From Candidatus Poribacteria bacterium (lineage in GTDB: Bacteria; Poribacteria; WGA-4E; WGA-3G): a stretch of DNA of 64,000 nt. A model generated the notes under the pieces. That model saw only the letters and a list, made by a program, of their open reading frames with translations, did no database searches and was not told where the DNA came from. Both the position numbers and the translations under genes were made by a program. Of the stretch, positions 52,278 to 62,964 are shown one piece after another (position 1 is the stretch's first letter; every line of letters starts with the position of its first letter). The stretch is taken from the NCBI GenBank assembly GCA_022821965.1, contig JAJECN010000023.1, forward strand, positions 83,805 through 147,804, in the 5' to 3' direction.

Positions 52278-54308
52278 CTAACGGCGATTCGCACTCGCTA
52301 TCTTCGTTTCCGTGGGGAACTGAATAATCTCAGACGTACTATCTACGTCGCTTTCCTCTGTCAAGAACGTGCGGTTCGGCTGATATGTTGGCACCAATTC
52401 TTGGAATTTGGATACAATGCTTTCCGAATCCAAGGCATCTGCAAGTTGTGAGAGTTCCCCAATCTGAGAGAGAAGTTGGCGTTCCTCTATCTCTTCCATT
52501 TGTGCGACAAAGATACGTTGGTGCTTTGTTGCTGTGACACCTTCTTGCGGTGTCAGGAGCTCTTCATACAACTTTTCGCCGGGTTCCAAACCGGTGAATG
52601 CAATCTTGATGTCTCTGTCAACCTCAAGTCCAGAGAGTCGAATGAGGTCTTGGGCAAGGTCAAGAATTTTAATCGGTTCCCCCATATCTAACATCAGAAT
52701 TTCGCCACCATTTCCCATAGCACCCGCTTGGATAAGGAGTTGCACGGCTTCTGGAATCGTCATAAAATAGCGGGTTGCTTCGCGGTGTGTAACAGTGACG
52801 GGTCCCCCTTTCGCAATCTGACGTTTGAAATTGGGGATCACGCTTGCGCGACTTCCAATAACGTTTCCGAAGCGAACAGCGATAAACTTTGTTCCGTTCT
52901 GCCTCGCTTTACATTGAATTAATTTCTCCGTCACACGTTTGGAAGCACCATAGACACTCGTCGGATTCACCGCTTTATCCGATGAGACGAGGATAAACGC
53001 CTCAACTTTATGTTTGATAGCAGCATCAATCAGGTTTTGGGTGCCGAGGATGTTATTCTTGACAGCTTCATCGGGATGATTCTCCATGAACTTGACGTGC
53101 TTGTGCGCAGCGGCGTGGAAAATAATATGAGGACGGTATTTGCGTGTAATTTGCGAAACTTTGGCGTTATCTCGAATGTCACCAATAACTAAAGCGCGGT
53201 TAAGTTCCGGTTCAAACTCGCGGAGTTCTATGTCCGTGTGGTAAATACTGTTTTCACCCCGTCCGAAAAGGATAAGCAGTTCTGGGTTTAATTTCGCCAC
53301 TTGGCGGCAGAGCTCCGAACCGATTGAACCCCCTGCACCCGTTACCATCACGCGTTTACCGGAGAGATATTTGGAGACTTCAGCTATGTTCATTTGTGAG
53401 GTGGAGCGATTCAGGAGATCTTCAAATCGAACCTCTCGGATCTGATTGACACTGGCTCTCCCTTCAAGGATTGCGTGAATATTGGGAACGATTTTAAATT
53501 GACAACCCCGATATTCGCACTGCCGAATAATATCGCGGATCTTACCTCCGGGTGCTGACGGGATAGCGATGACAACCTCATCAATCTCACGCTTTCGAGC
53601 AATATAGGTTAGATCACGGGTCGTACCGAGTACCTCAAGCCCCGCAACACTTCTACCAACTTTATGTCGCGCATCATCAATGAAACCTATTGGAACATAC
53701 CCTTTCTCAGGATGATTTCTCAGTGAGCGCACTACACCGATGCCTGTTTCACCCGCACCGACAATGAGTACTTTTGTTGGTGGCTTTCGCGTCGTCAATC
53801 GCGATTGAGAGTTCGTTACTGCTAAATCTATGTGCTTTTGGGAGTTCTGACTCACAGAGCGTCCATCTCCCTGAAGGATTTGGGCGGAGAACTTGGTGAA
53901 CCCGATAAGTGCAAAGTTATAAAATCCATCAATTAAGAATAGGACCCAAGCGATTTTCAGGAGCATCGAAAGCCCGATAAGTCCCACAGTCGCTACGATC
54001 ATTGCGGTGGCTAATGTGCGAAATTCCTTTACAGAGGCGTACTTCCATATCGGCTTGTACAGATTGAAAGCCAGCAGTAGACCAATGCGGGTTATCGTGA
54101 CAACAGCGGCGGCACCAATACCAACAAGATGCTGAGGTTGGAATGGAGATGTGTCCGCACTTTGCAATATAACGGAGAGCCATGTGGATTGTTCTAATAG
54201 GTCAAGACCGAATTGTCGGCTGGTCAGATAAGCGAATAAAAACGCAATATTGACGAGAAGTACATCAACAACAACTGTAAAACTCCACTTTATTTTCGGT
54301 TTATCCAT
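52278..54308 (-). CDS. Membrane-bound nucleotide-sugar dehydratase/epimerase (FlaA1/CapD/PglF-like)
   Basis: 676 aa. Residues 1-150 have four membrane helices, residues 180-300 a CoA-binding-like Rossmann domain (VLIVGAGETGIGVVRSL), and residues about 320-610 an SDR domain: VMVTGAGGSIGSELCRQ cofactor motif and SSDKAVNPTSVYGASKR with an intact Y-x3-K pair. Long FlaA1-type dehydratases often have Met in place of that Tyr, so this one may be an epimerase or another variant (inference). It prepares the UDP-sugar used by the neighbouring sugar transferase in surface polysaccharide synthesis. The C-terminal tail (residues 620-676) is polar and extra. Confidence 0.9.
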   Translation of the reverse strand: MDKPKIKWSFTVVVDVLLVNIAFLFAYLTSRQFGLDLLEQSTWLSVILQSADTSPFQPQHLVGIGAAAVVTITRIGLLLAFNLYKPIWKYASVKEFRTLATAMIVATVGLIGLSMLLKIAWVLFLIDGFYNFALIGFTKFSAQILQGDGRSVSQNSQKHIDLAVTNSQSRLTTRKPPTKVLIVGAGETGIGVVRSLRNHPEKGYVPIGFIDDARHKVGRSVAGLEVLGTTRDLTYIARKREIDEVVIAIPSAPGGKIRDIIRQCEYRGCQFKIVPNIHAILEGRASVNQIREVRFEDLLNRSTSQMNIAEVSKYLSGKRVMVTGAGGSIGSELCRQVAKLNPELLILFGRGENSIYHTDIELREFEPELNRALVIGDIRDNAKVSQITRKYRPHIIFHAAAHKHVKFMENHPDEAVKNNILGTQNLIDAAIKHKVEAFILVSSDKAVNPTSVYGASKRVTEKLIQCKARQNGTKFIAVRFGNVIGSRASVIPNFKRQIAKGGPVTVTHREATRYFMTIPEAVQLLIQAGAMGNGGEILMLDMGEPIKILDLAQDLIRLSGLEVDRDIKIAFTGLEPGEKLYEELLTPQEGVTATKHQRIFVAQMEEIEERQLLSQIGELSQLADALDSESIVSKFQELVPTYQPNRTFLTEESDVDSTSEIIQFPTETKIASANRR

Positions 54309-54418
54309 ATTCCCTCCTCGAGAAATTTTTTAACTATAGGGATTTTCGCTCAGTTTTTCCTGTTATCAAAAGGGTCGAAAACCAGATACCGCTTAAACAA
54401 GTACATTTTCAGTTACAA

Positions 54419-55657
54419 TTACGAGTCTACTTTGAATTTCGGTACATGAACTGCTTGCGTGTAAACGTGCTTTAAGCGATCTCCAATAGCCTCCCAACTG
54501 TAATTGGTTTCGACGCGAGTTCTGGCGGTTCGCGCAAGTCTTTCGCGCAAGTGCTCGTCATTGAGCAAATGAACGACGTTTTCAGCAAAGGCGGTCGGTG
54601 TGTCAGCGACGAGCAATTCCTTGCCAATGTCTGCCTCTAACCCCATTGCACCCACAGGGGTCGTAACGACAGGCACGCCCATTGCCATTGCTTCTAAATT
54701 TTTCGTTTGTATGCCCGAACCAGCGCGTAAAGGCGCAACAAAGACTGACGCTTTTTCAAAATAGGGACGGACATCCGGCACGTAGCCGGTAACAACGACA
54801 CCGTCCTGTGCCTCAAGCCGCTTTACCGGATCCGATGGCTGATTCCCTACTATGTAAAACTCCGCCTGCGGATGCTGTTCTCGAATGCGCGGGAAGATCT
54901 CATTGCAAAAATAAATCGCGGCATCCGCGTTAGGAAAATAGTTCATTGTCCCCGTAAAGAGCAGCAACGGTGCGGATTGAACCATCGATTTCGGTTGAAA
55001 GTAGCCAAGGTCAACTCCCATCGGGACAATCGATAAATTCAGGCTGTCGTCTTGTTTCAGCAGATAGTCCCGATCAAAGCGGGCAACAACAGTGCCACAA
55101 TCAAAAGCCTTCATAATATCGACTTCGTAACGCCGAACCCGATTTTCCTCCAATTTTACCAAAAAACGTTTTGGAGTGCAATCTAATTTAATTTTCGCGA
55201 GCCAAGGGTTGCTTTCAAGTTCCGCCCGTCGGCTGAGATTCAATGCCAACGAATCACACAAGTCTAAGACTTTGACAGGACCCTGTACCGCTGCCACGTA
55301 TTGTCCCATCCGAAATAGGTGTGCGTGAATCAACTCGAAGTCCTCTTGGTCAAGGAGTTCGTTAATCTTCCGTTGCATCTGCGGCGCGTACCAATAATGT
55401 AGCTGAAGCGGACGACGCGATAAGCAGTGGAACCCTGTATTCATCAGGGCGAAAGAACGGTGGAAACGCACCCACTCTACACGTTCACAAAACGGTTCTA
55501 AATGCTTCGCTGATTCAATATCGCTCTCAGATTCAGCGAAATAAACGACGGTTACGGCATGTTGTTCCGAAAGCTGCTTGATAAAGTTGTATGACCGGAT
55601 CCGATCGCCTCGGTGCGGTGGATACGGACACCGGAGGCTTAAAAATAAAATTTTCAT
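54419..55657 (-). CDS. Glycosyltransferase, TIGR03087-like (exosortase/PEP-CTERM-associated type)
   Basis: 412-aa GT-B glycosyltransferase. The N-terminus LFLSLRCPYPPHRGDRIRSY is the recognisable start of the TIGR03087 sugar transferase group; the donor site is KTKNLEAMAMGVPVVTTPVG-like (read QTKNLEAMAMGVPVVTTP), preceded by VFVAPLRAGSGI. The glutamate of the E-x7-E element (Glu in LEAMAMG) is present. In many bacteria this group is linked to exopolysaccharide loci with exosortase; no exosortase is in the window. Its start overlaps the stop of the Trm112-like gene by one base (TAATG). Confidence 0.88.
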   Translation of the reverse strand: MKILFLSLRCPYPPHRGDRIRSYNFIKQLSEQHAVTVVYFAESESDIESAKHLEPFCERVEWVRFHRSFALMNTGFHCLSRRPLQLHYWYAPQMQRKINELLDQEDFELIHAHLFRMGQYVAAVQGPVKVLDLCDSLALNLSRRAELESNPWLAKIKLDCTPKRFLVKLEENRVRRYEVDIMKAFDCGTVVARFDRDYLLKQDDSLNLSIVPMGVDLGYFQPKSMVQSAPLLLFTGTMNYFPNADAAIYFCNEIFPRIREQHPQAEFYIVGNQPSDPVKRLEAQDGVVVTGYVPDVRPYFEKASVFVAPLRAGSGIQTKNLEAMAMGVPVVTTPVGAMGLEADIGKELLVADTPTAFAENVVHLLNDEHLRERLARTARTRVETNYSWEAIGDRLKHVYTQAVHVPKFKVDS

Positions 55658-55860
55658 TAACGTAGTTCTTCGTCGGGCATCTCTGCTTCATCAATGAGCA
55701 TCACTGGGATGCCTTCGCGGATTGGGTAGCGACGCTTACACGTACCGACACACACCAGTTTCTGTGCTGCTTCATCGTATGCTATCTCGCCTTTACATGC
55801 CGGACATGCGAGGATATCAAGTAACGTTTTTGAGAGCGTATATGCATTTTCCGAATTCAA
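55657..55860 (-). CDS. Trm112-like zinc-binding protein
   Basis: 67-aa Trm112/DUF343 family protein: LLDILACPACKGEIAYDE then LVCVGTCKRRYPIREGIPVM. The C-x2-C and later C-x3-C pairs form a zinc ribbon. In eukaryotes and archaea Trm112 activates methyltransferases; in bacteria its role is less clear and it is often seen beside glycosyltransferases or LpxK. It is translationally coupled to the downstream glycosyltransferase. Confidence 0.87.
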   Translation of the reverse strand: MNSENAYTLSKTLLDILACPACKGEIAYDEAAQKLVCVGTCKRRYPIREGIPVMLIDEAEMPDEELR

Positions 55861-55917
55861 AGCGATTCTCCTTACGTACCAATTGAGTGCCTCTGAAGGC
55901 TCTATAGTGCGGTACTA

Positions 55918-58710
55918 TTAAACACCGTGGCATCTCTTGTACTTCTTACCACTTCCACAAGGGCACGGGGCATTTCTGCCAACCTTAGGCATGTTTCCCA
56001 TTGCCTGTTGTGAAGCAAATTCAGCATCATCGGGAGCTGCGGCTGCACGCCTACCTTGCGGACTCCGCTGCTGTGGTCTACGCTGTCTGCCAGCTCGCTG
56101 ACTGGGGGCGCGGCGTGGTGCCTCAGTATTAACACGAGATTTGAAAATAAACTCACTGACCTGTTCTTCGATTTGTTGATACATACTCTCAAAAACAGCG
56201 AGTGCCTCGTTTTTGAAAACAACAATCGGATCTTTACCCCCGTATCCTGCGCCGAACCGAATACCTTCCTCAATATAGTCAATGTTATGGAGGTGTTCCT
56301 TCCAATGATCGTCAATCCTGTCCAAAAGGAGTAAGCGTTCGAGAACACGCATCATCTCTGGACCCATTTCAACTTCGCGCGCCGCATAAGCGGCACGCAG
56401 CATTTCCAAAGTCTGTTCTTGAACTTCTTCGGGGTCTGCCTGCGCCAACGGTGTTTTCCAAGTGGGCGCAATTGGGAATGTGCTCGTCAACCACTGCTCG
56501 AATCTGTCCGGGGTCTCAAGCGGACTTCCTACTTTTTCCCCCATGTTATCCTCGATTCCATCTCTAACGACTCTATCAATCATCCCCCAGATTGTAGTTT
56601 TAAGGGATGCCGGAACTTTGGCATCCTTTTCAGAGAGTGCCGCAAGCCCACCCTCCTCTGTTGTGCTTTCGTATTCTGATAATTCTGCTACATCTGTAGC
56701 GGAAGTCAAAACGGTATCGCGTAAGGTATAGATGGTGTCGCGCTGTGTGTCCATGACATCGTCAAACTTGAGGAGGTTCTTGCGGACTTCAAAGTACATC
56801 TGTTCAACGCGCGTCTGTGCTTTCTCAATAGATTTAGTGACCCACGGATGTTCTAATGGAACATCTTCATCCATCCCGACACGAGTCATCAATCCTTGTA
56901 AGCGTTCAGATCCGAATTTCCGCATCAATTCATCTTCAAGAGAGAGATAGAATCGGGATGAACCCGGATCTCCTTGTCTACCCGAACGACCGCGGAGCTG
57001 GTTGTCAATACGTCGGGACTCATGGCGCTCTGTGCCAACGATGTGGAGTCCGCCGGCAGCTAATACATGCTTTTTGTTTTCTTCGCAAATCGCTTCCGCT
57101 TCCACAAGTGCTGCTTGAAATTCTTCAGACTCCGGAGACAGTGCTTCTGTCTTCGCTTTCTGCTTCCGCAGCGTTTCCATTGCCATACCTTCCGGATTAC
57201 CGCCGAGAAGAATGTCCACACCCCGACCTGCCATATTTGTTGCGATTGTTACAGCACCGGGAGAACCTGCTTGTGCGATGATATCGGCTTCGCGGGCGTG
57301 CTCCTTGGCGTTCAAAATCTGATGTCGGATTTTCCGATGTTTGGTTCTGAGCATTTTACTCAGTTTCTCAGAGTTTTCAATCGAAATGGTCCCGACAAGT
57401 ACCGGACGACCCTTTTCGTGCTGTTCGACAATATCCTCTAAGACGGCGTTATATTTTGCGTCCTCAGTCCTATAAATCTGGTCAGCATGGTCAAGCCGGA
57501 TCATAGGTTCGTTAGTTGGGATAACGGAAACCTCTAATCCATAGATATGCGCGAATTCGTTCGCTTCAGTAGCAGCAGTACCGGTCATACCCGCGAGCTT
57601 ATCGTATAGGCGGAAGTAGTTTTGGTAGGTAATCTTGGCACCAGTTTCACTTTCCTCCACGACCTTAACGCGTTCCTTCGCCTCAATTGCTTGATGGAGC
57701 CCTTCACTGAGCCGTCTACCGATCTGTTTGCGCCCTGTGAATTCGTCAACGAGAAGCACTTCGCCATTTTCGACAAGATAATCGACATCACGTTTATAGA
57801 GTTGGTGCGCAGTGAGAGCCTGATTGACGTGATGCACCATAGCGATATTGGTGTGCTCATAGAGGTTACCTACGCCAAGACGACGCTCGACCTCCTCAAC
57901 GCCTTCGTCGGTCAGCGTTACACTGCCCCTCGATTTTCCCTGTTGATCAATTTTGAAATGTTCACCGTCTCGGAGCTGCGCAACGACGCTGTTAATTTGT
58001 CTGTAAAGTTCTGGCGGTTTACCAGAAGGTTCTGAGATGATGAGCGGCGTACGGGATTCATCAATAAGGATGCTGTCAACTTCGTCAAGGATGGCGTAGA
58101 CATGCCCACGCTGGGTCTTATCTTCAACGGAGAGTGCTTTGTTGTCCCAGAGGTAATCGAACCCAAATTCGCTGTGAACGCCGTAAGTGATGTCTGCCTT
58201 GTATCCGAGCCTTTTCTGTTCACGGGGCATTAAGCTGAGCGTCAATCCGACAGAGAGTCCGAGGAAGTTGTAAATCTTTCCCATCCATTCCGCATCACGG
58301 CGCGCGAGATAGTCATTGACAGTGGCGAGATGTACACCCTTTCCAGTCAGAGCATTCAAATAAACGGCGAGGGTTGACGTGAGCGTTTTGCCTTCACCTG
58401 TGCGCATCTCGGCAATGCTGCCTTGGTGGAGCGCGATGCCTCCCATAATCTGTACGTCGTAGTGTCGTTGTTTTAGGGTTCGCACCGCTGCTTCACGGAC
58501 AACAGCGAAGGCATCTGGTAAGAGGTCATCGAGTGAAGTTCCGGCATCTAACTGTCGGCGAAATTCAGGTGTTTTGGATTGCAGTTGGGCATCGCTGAGT
58601 TTTTTGATTTCTGGTTCGCGTTGGTTGACCACTTCAACGATGCTGCGAAACTTTTTGACATCGCGGTCCTCTTTACTACCGAAGACTTTGGTTATCACTT
58701 TTTGGAACAT
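55918..58710 (-). CDS. secA: SecA, preprotein translocase ATPase
   Basis: 930 aa, full length. It has the DEAD motor NBD1 ([20 protein letters not shown] carries Walker [19 protein letters not shown]alker B), the preprotein cross-linking domain, NBD2 ([19 protein letters not shown] and [20 protein letters not shown]), the helical scaffold and wing, a Gln/Arg-rich linker and the C-terminal zinc motif [16 protein letters not shown] for SecB/ribosome contact. It drives Sec-dependent export at the inner membrane. An insertion of acidic residues ([17 protein letters not shown]) within the scaffold is variable in the family. Confidence 0.98.
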   Translation of the reverse strand: MFQKVITKVFGSKEDRDVKKFRSIVEVVNQREPEIKKLSDAQLQSKTPEFRRQLDAGTSLDDLLPDAFAVVREAAVRTLKQRHYDVQIMGGIALHQGSIAEMRTGEGKTLTSTLAVYLNALTGKGVHLATVNDYLARRDAEWMGKIYNFLGLSVGLTLSLMPREQKRLGYKADITYGVHSEFGFDYLWDNKALSVEDKTQRGHVYAILDEVDSILIDESRTPLIISEPSGKPPELYRQINSVVAQLRDGEHFKIDQQGKSRGSVTLTDEGVEEVERRLGVGNLYEHTNIAMVHHVNQALTAHQLYKRDVDYLVENGEVLLVDEFTGRKQIGRRLSEGLHQAIEAKERVKVVEESETGAKITYQNYFRLYDKLAGMTGTAATEANEFAHIYGLEVSVIPTNEPMIRLDHADQIYRTEDAKYNAVLEDIVEQHEKGRPVLVGTISIENSEKLSKMLRTKHRKIRHQILNAKEHAREADIIAQAGSPGAVTIATNMAGRGVDILLGGNPEGMAMETLRKQKAKTEALSPESEEFQAALVEAEAICEENKKHVLAAGGLHIVGTERHESRRIDNQLRGRSGRQGDPGSSRFYLSLEDELMRKFGSERLQGLMTRVGMDEDVPLEHPWVTKSIEKAQTRVEQMYFEVRKNLLKFDDVMDTQRDTIYTLRDTVLTSATDVAELSEYESTTEEGGLAALSEKDAKVPASLKTTIWGMIDRVVRDGIEDNMGEKVGSPLETPDRFEQWLTSTFPIAPTWKTPLAQADPEEVQEQTLEMLRAAYAAREVEMGPEMMRVLERLLLLDRIDDHWKEHLHNIDYIEEGIRFGAGYGGKDPIVVFKNEALAVFESMYQQIEEQVSEFIFKSRVNTEAPRRAPSQRAGRQRRPQQRSPQGRRAAAAPDDAEFASQQAMGNMPKVGRNAPCPCGSGKKYKRCHGV

Positions 58711-58772
58711 AATTGCTTTCCTATTGAGGCTCCTACTGTGACCTGTTGTGCCAGTGAAGGCGCGGGATTTTA

Positions 58773-59897
58773 TCAGTTCGCTGTTTCTATTGGTTCTGCA
58801 TCAGGTGGTACTAACAAGTCCTGTCCGTCGAGTTTCTTTCGCACAATCGTATAAACTACCGTGTTGCCAGCGGAGGCGATTGAAAACAGATACGCAATAA
58901 CCAGTCCTGCACTCATGAGCAGCGTAACCGTCAGAAGAGTTGCGGTCACTGGTGTTGTAACTGTCGCTATTCCTGTTAACGTCGGCATTTGTGTGTTCGT
59001 TCCAATATCGAAGACACCAAAATTATTAATATAAGGCAGTCTTGCTAATTTTTCGACAGCCCCACCGAGCCATAAATTCGCATAGCCCATGAATTGCTGC
59101 AGGGTTTCAGTGTGGAGGAGGCGCATCGGGAGCATCACGATCGAAAAGCCAGCAATGCAAAAGAGGGTCCAGATAGGGACGAAAATGAGTTTGATAAGAA
59201 GTAGCATCACCTCGTAACACAACAACAACCACGGTTTGTTCCAAACGATTGCGAATTGCTGATAAATTGTTTCAAAAGCATCGGCACCTGTTGTGGCGAC
59301 GACAGCTGGCACAAAGAATAAACTGACACCGAAAACAGTTGCTATTAACGCCATCAGCACGCCAAAGAAAAATCCGACCGGCATCAGCAGGGAGGTGAGT
59401 GCAAGGAACGGTTTTCCGACTGCTGGCAGCTTTCCAATCCCCGCAATACTGAGAGGGATTAACGCGAGAAATATCTGGATGAGAAGTAGACCGATGAACG
59501 CACCCAAAACGGATTTCCAATGCCTTGTGAGAAAAGTTACGGCATCCCCGACCGAAAAGAAGAAATCCCCACGAAGTTGTTCGATGGTAATTTTGGAAAC
59601 CACAGTGCTTGCCAAGAAGAAGATGCATGCAAGACTGACGACCCCTATCCACATAGCGATTTCAGTTATCTGCTCGAGTCCTGCGTCACCGAACGGAGGG
59701 ACGGGCAAAAGTCCGTATTTGTTCCAAAAGTCCTGCGCGGCAGTGCCACCTTCAGTAAAAAGGCTGAGATACACCAAAGTTTCATAAATCAGATAGGCAA
59801 GTACAAGTCCAATAAGATGAACAGCGATCTTCCGTCCGCTGAATCCGTAACCGATAACTTGGAAAATATCCCTGAAGTCAAAGTAACGCTTTTCCAT
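58773..59897 (-). CDS. Polytopic membrane protein of unknown function
   Basis: 374 aa with about seven to eight hydrophobic helices (for example [26 protein letters not shown] segment, [74 protein letters not shown]). It starts [20 protein letters not shown]; the C-terminus [18 protein letters not shown] is cytoplasmic-like. The central segment [20 protein letters not shown] recalls the DUF975/DUF4013-type glycerophosphoryl-diester-phosphodiesterase membrane domain (weak similarity by eye). Function unknown. It lies 62 nt upstream of secA on the same strand. Confidence 0.7.
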   Translation of the reverse strand: MEKRYFDFRDIFQVIGYGFSGRKIAVHLIGLVLAYLIYETLVYLSLFTEGGTAAQDFWNKYGLLPVPPFGDAGLEQITEIAMWIGVVSLACIFFLASTVVSKITIEQLRGDFFFSVGDAVTFLTRHWKSVLGAFIGLLLIQIFLALIPLSIAGIGKLPAVGKPFLALTSLLMPVGFFFGVLMALIATVFGVSLFFVPAVVATTGADAFETIYQQFAIVWNKPWLLLCYEVMLLLIKLIFVPIWTLFCIAGFSIVMLPMRLLHTETLQQFMGYANLWLGGAVEKLARLPYINNFGVFDIGTNTQMPTLTGIATVTTPVTATLLTVTLLMSAGLVIAYLFSIASAGNTVVYTIVRKKLDGQDLLVPPDAEPIETAN

Positions 59898-60036
59898 GAA
59901 GGGTTTCTTCTGCTTTTCTGCTTGTTCTTGTGTATTAATGATACTACAATTTGTGATATTCTGTCAAGTGTTTATTTAGTTGTTAGTCGTCAGCAACCAG
60001 CAGTCAGCAAGAGTCGGGAATCGGAGTGTCCTTCTA

Positions 60037-60756
60037 TCATTGATGGTCAGCGCGGACTACTTTGGCGGTGACGGGGAAGGTGAGTGTTCGTTGGTTTGGG
60101 AAGTGGACAGTGAGTAGTGATGAAAAGACCCCTTTGTCTTTCAGCGGACCGAGTTGGACTGTAACGAGAGAGGTATCTGTCCCTATATTAGGTGTTATCT
60201 CCCCTATGAGTGCTTCATGCCCCGATGGCAGAAGGCGGATGTCCGATGTGTCAAGGGGGGCATTCACAATGAGATTGATGGTCTTTTGATGTATCGTTTC
60301 GGGAAGGATATCCCCAAACTCACAAACATCAGGAGTGAGCACCGCAAACCGTTTAGCGGTGGCAATAATCGTCAAATAGACAATTGGGGTTTTAGGGCTG
60401 TCTGTGAAGATAGCAGCCGTTACCGAGGTTTCATCAGTAGGCAGGAGGGCGGGGTTGATCGCTATCTGAAACGCGCTTTCTTCATCCGGCTGGATAACAT
60501 CCGCCCCTGTGATTTCCGCGTAACTGCACCCCGTTTGAATCCTTTGGATGTGGAGTGTGGTTCTACCTATATTTCGTGCTGTCAGCGATTGTGTCACGGG
60601 CCCTTTCCATTCTGGAAGCGTTCCGAAGTGAATCTGTTGCTGTGCAAGGACTAACTCCGCAGGCGATTCATCCCGATTGTTGACGAGGACGATGATAAGT
60701 CCGAAAATCAGTAGCGCGGGAATGATAATAGTTGTAATGATTGTGCGTCTGGACAT
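60037..60756 (-). CDS. DUF1573-like exported or membrane-anchored protein
   Basis: 239 aa. N-terminal anchor (TIITTIIIPALLIFGLIIVL) followed by two Ig-like beta domains of the DUF1573/ASH type: IHFGTLPEWKGPVTQSLTAR, NIGRTTLHIQRIQTGCSYAE, and a second FGDILPETIHQKTI. DUF1573 usually has SCGC or TGCS at the end of the first strand set, seen here as TGCSYA. The protein faces the periplasm. The gap to the next gene, 60757-61182 (426 nt), holds AT-rich repeat-like sequence (GGATTG...CAATCC inverted pair at 60967-60989) and no gene. Confidence 0.78.
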   Translation of the reverse strand: MSRRTIITTIIIPALLIFGLIIVLVNNRDESPAELVLAQQQIHFGTLPEWKGPVTQSLTARNIGRTTLHIQRIQTGCSYAEITGADVIQPDEESAFQIAINPALLPTDETSVTAAIFTDSPKTPIVYLTIIATAKRFAVLTPDVCEFGDILPETIHQKTINLIVNAPLDTSDIRLLPSGHEALIGEITPNIGTDTSLVTVQLGPLKDKGVFSSLLTVHFPNQRTLTFPVTAKVVRADHQ

Positions 60757-61182
60757 AGTTTAGATTTTGAAGTTCCGAGAGTTTTCTGCGGTGTTCGTGT
60801 GTGATTTTTGATGCTCTGTTTAATGTGCATGATAACATCACTTAATTTAAAAATGCAAACCTGTTTTTTGTTGGAGGGAAATCTAACCAGCGGTTTCGGC
60901 TGTGCGGCATTTCACCTGAATCAGGGCTTATAAGATTTTAGGATTAGCAGGATTGCAGACTTCGTAGGATTGTCAATATCTGTCAATCCAGAAAACGGAC
61001 GCGATGTTCCTGAATTCTGGTTTTTCGTTTGACTTCGCGTTCGCTGTATGCTACGCTAATATAAAAGATACATTTGTAGGTTGGGTTGAACGGTAAAAAA
61101 CAGAGTGCTACCTATCCTAATAGAAACTCTGCTTTCCAATGTGCTTTTCGCTTAGATAGTCTTTAATAAAAGGAGAGATTTA

Positions 61183-62007
61183 ATGACCGAAAAGAGATGC
61201 TTCTTAGTGCTATCGTTGATGCTTTTACTGCTTCATCATTCTAATATCTTAACAGCGGAACCTGTAGAGTATTACCCCACAGATTTGGGTAATGTATGGG
61301 TGTTAGAGACTGCAGATGGAACTGAACGGGTTACCTACACGATTGAAGCCTCTGAAGAACGTTTGGACGGTAGAGAGATCGCACTCTTCAAAAGAAAAGC
61401 AGAAACAGCAGGCACAGACGAAACCACCGGTGAAGTGTACTTTGTGCATTTTGATGACGATGGCACAAAATTACATAAAGTTGTAGCGGAGCTTGGTTCA
61501 GTGTTCGGCACGGCAACAGCCATATTATCGCCGCCTGCTCTCTTTTTCCCCGCATCATTAGAACTTGGGGTTTCGTGGGAGTTCGTATTGGAAACAGAAG
61601 TTATACTCACAGGTCCAGTTTCAGTCTCCAGCGTTTACGAAGTTGTCGCAGTAGAAGACATCGTAACACCCGCAGGGACATTTGAAAATTGCCTTAAAAT
61701 CCAGCTGGATTCAAAAACCGTCTCCACATTGTCGGCAAGCCGCACTACCTCTTACCAATGGCTGGCACCGAATATCGGGATCGTTAAAATTGAAACCGAT
61801 CAGGAGATAGTCTTTAATTTGATACACTCCAACTTGGTCCCTGATGCTTCCACTTATGACGTAACGGGGGATGGCGTTGTTAATATATTAGATCTCGTCT
61901 CTGTCGCGTCTCACTTTGGAGAAGTGAATGCAGATGTGGATGTGAACGGCGACGGTATCGTTAATATTCTGGACTTGACGCTCGTTGCACAGAATTTCAG
62001 CGATTAA
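61183..62007 (+). CDS. Secreted protein with dockerin-type calcium repeats
   Basis: 274 aa. The signal peptide is MTEKRCFLVLSLMLLLLHHS plus NILTAE. A beta-rich domain of about 200 residues of unknown function follows (YYPTDLGNVWVLETADGTER). The C-terminus has two dockerin/EF-like repeats: DVTGDGVVNILDLVSVASHF and DVNGDGIVNILDLTLVAQNF, each with the calcium-binding DxNxDGxxNxxD pattern. Such C-terminal dockerin-like repeats mark exported proteins that are anchored or joined through cohesin-like partners; they are common in Poribacteria and Planctomycetes. Ribosome site GGAGAG upstream of the ATG. Confidence 0.85.
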   Translation: MTEKRCFLVLSLMLLLLHHSNILTAEPVEYYPTDLGNVWVLETADGTERVTYTIEASEERLDGREIALFKRKAETAGTDETTGEVYFVHFDDDGTKLHKVVAELGSVFGTATAILSPPALFFPASLELGVSWEFVLETEVILTGPVSVSSVYEVVAVEDIVTPAGTFENCLKIQLDSKTVSTLSASRTTSYQWLAPNIGIVKIETDQEIVFNLIHSNLVPDASTYDVTGDGVVNILDLVSVASHFGEVNADVDVNGDGIVNILDLTLVAQNFSD

Positions 62008-62089
62008 CCTAAAAATTATCGGAAATCACTAATGGAAGCGTTGGTCCCATCGGTACCGACCCACCCTTCAACATAGCGAACCTTTCCGC

Positions 62090-62925
62090 TTAAGGGGAGG
62101 CATTCTTCACGCACCGGAACCCACGGAAGACGCTCGTGTAGTGCTGGGGTCCCCAGTCTCGGTAAGCGACCCGTAGGAATAACCCGTTATCGCTCCAGCA
62201 GCCGCCCCTTAAAACGCGATTCTTCTTTTTGATGACCTTGAAACTATTGATAACTTCTTCGCGCGTGCCATCTGAAAATGGGTTTTTACGTGCGGATGTT
62301 GCATAGAAATCAGGATCATATTCATCAAGGCACCACTCGGAGACATTTCCAGCCATATCGTACAAACCGTAGCCGTTAGGTGAATACTGTCCGACAGCGA
62401 TCGGGGCGTTGAAATGCCTCGCGTGGTTTGCGCGGGTTGCATCATAAGTATCACCCCACGAATACGCTTTCCCGATAAGCCCACCGCGCGCTGCTTTCTC
62501 CCATTCCGCTTCCGTTGGTAATCTCTTTCCTGCCCATTGCGCATAAGCCATCGCTGCATACCAACTCACATAAACGACTGGATGGTCAGCCTTGCCATCG
62601 GGGTAGGAGTTACCATTCCAAAGTCGGAGGTATACACCGTCGTGGAACTCTTCCGCAATATTTTCTTTCCGCCATTCAGGATTTGCATCGACGAACGCCT
62701 TGTATTGTGCATTTGTGACCTCGTAAACATCCATATAGAAAGCATCTACATAGACGGTATGCACTGGACGTTCATTGTTTTTTCCAGTGTGACTTCCCAT
62801 TTCAAACTCGCCTGCAGGTATTAACACCATACCGTCAGGGATATTACCGCCAGCCGGAATGTGTTGTGTGCTACAGACCACAAAATGGTAAAGATTAGGA
62901 GGCACACGATTCCTTTTTGGGTCAT
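62090..62925 (-). CDS. SUMF1/formylglycine-generating-enzyme-fold protein, N-terminally frameshifted
   Basis: Body of 271 aa (62090-62905) with the C-type-lectin-like SUMF1 fold: MVLIPAGEFEMGSHTGKNNE, YEVTNAQYKAFV, PVVYVSWYAAMAYAQWAGKR, GNVSEWCLDEYD, RGGCWSDNGLFLRVAYRDWG and FRGFRCV. True FGEs have a Cys-x4-Cys pair after RGGS; only one Cys is near that place (RGGCW), so it is probably not a sulfatase activator. A signal peptide MTQKGIVCLLIFTILWSV with GGAGAT ribosome site begins at 62925 in another frame and stops after 31 codons. A one-base shift around 62860-62880 would join it to the body. Confidence 0.75.
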
Positions 62926-62964
62926 TATGTAATCTCCTTTCGTGTCTATTAGTTCGTGGACGGC

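Noticed and set aside
62090..62925. Formylglycine-generating enzyme that activates the six sulfatases
   Set aside because: The fold fits but the paired catalytic cysteines after RGGS are missing and the protein appears to be exported while the sulfatases look cytoplasmic.
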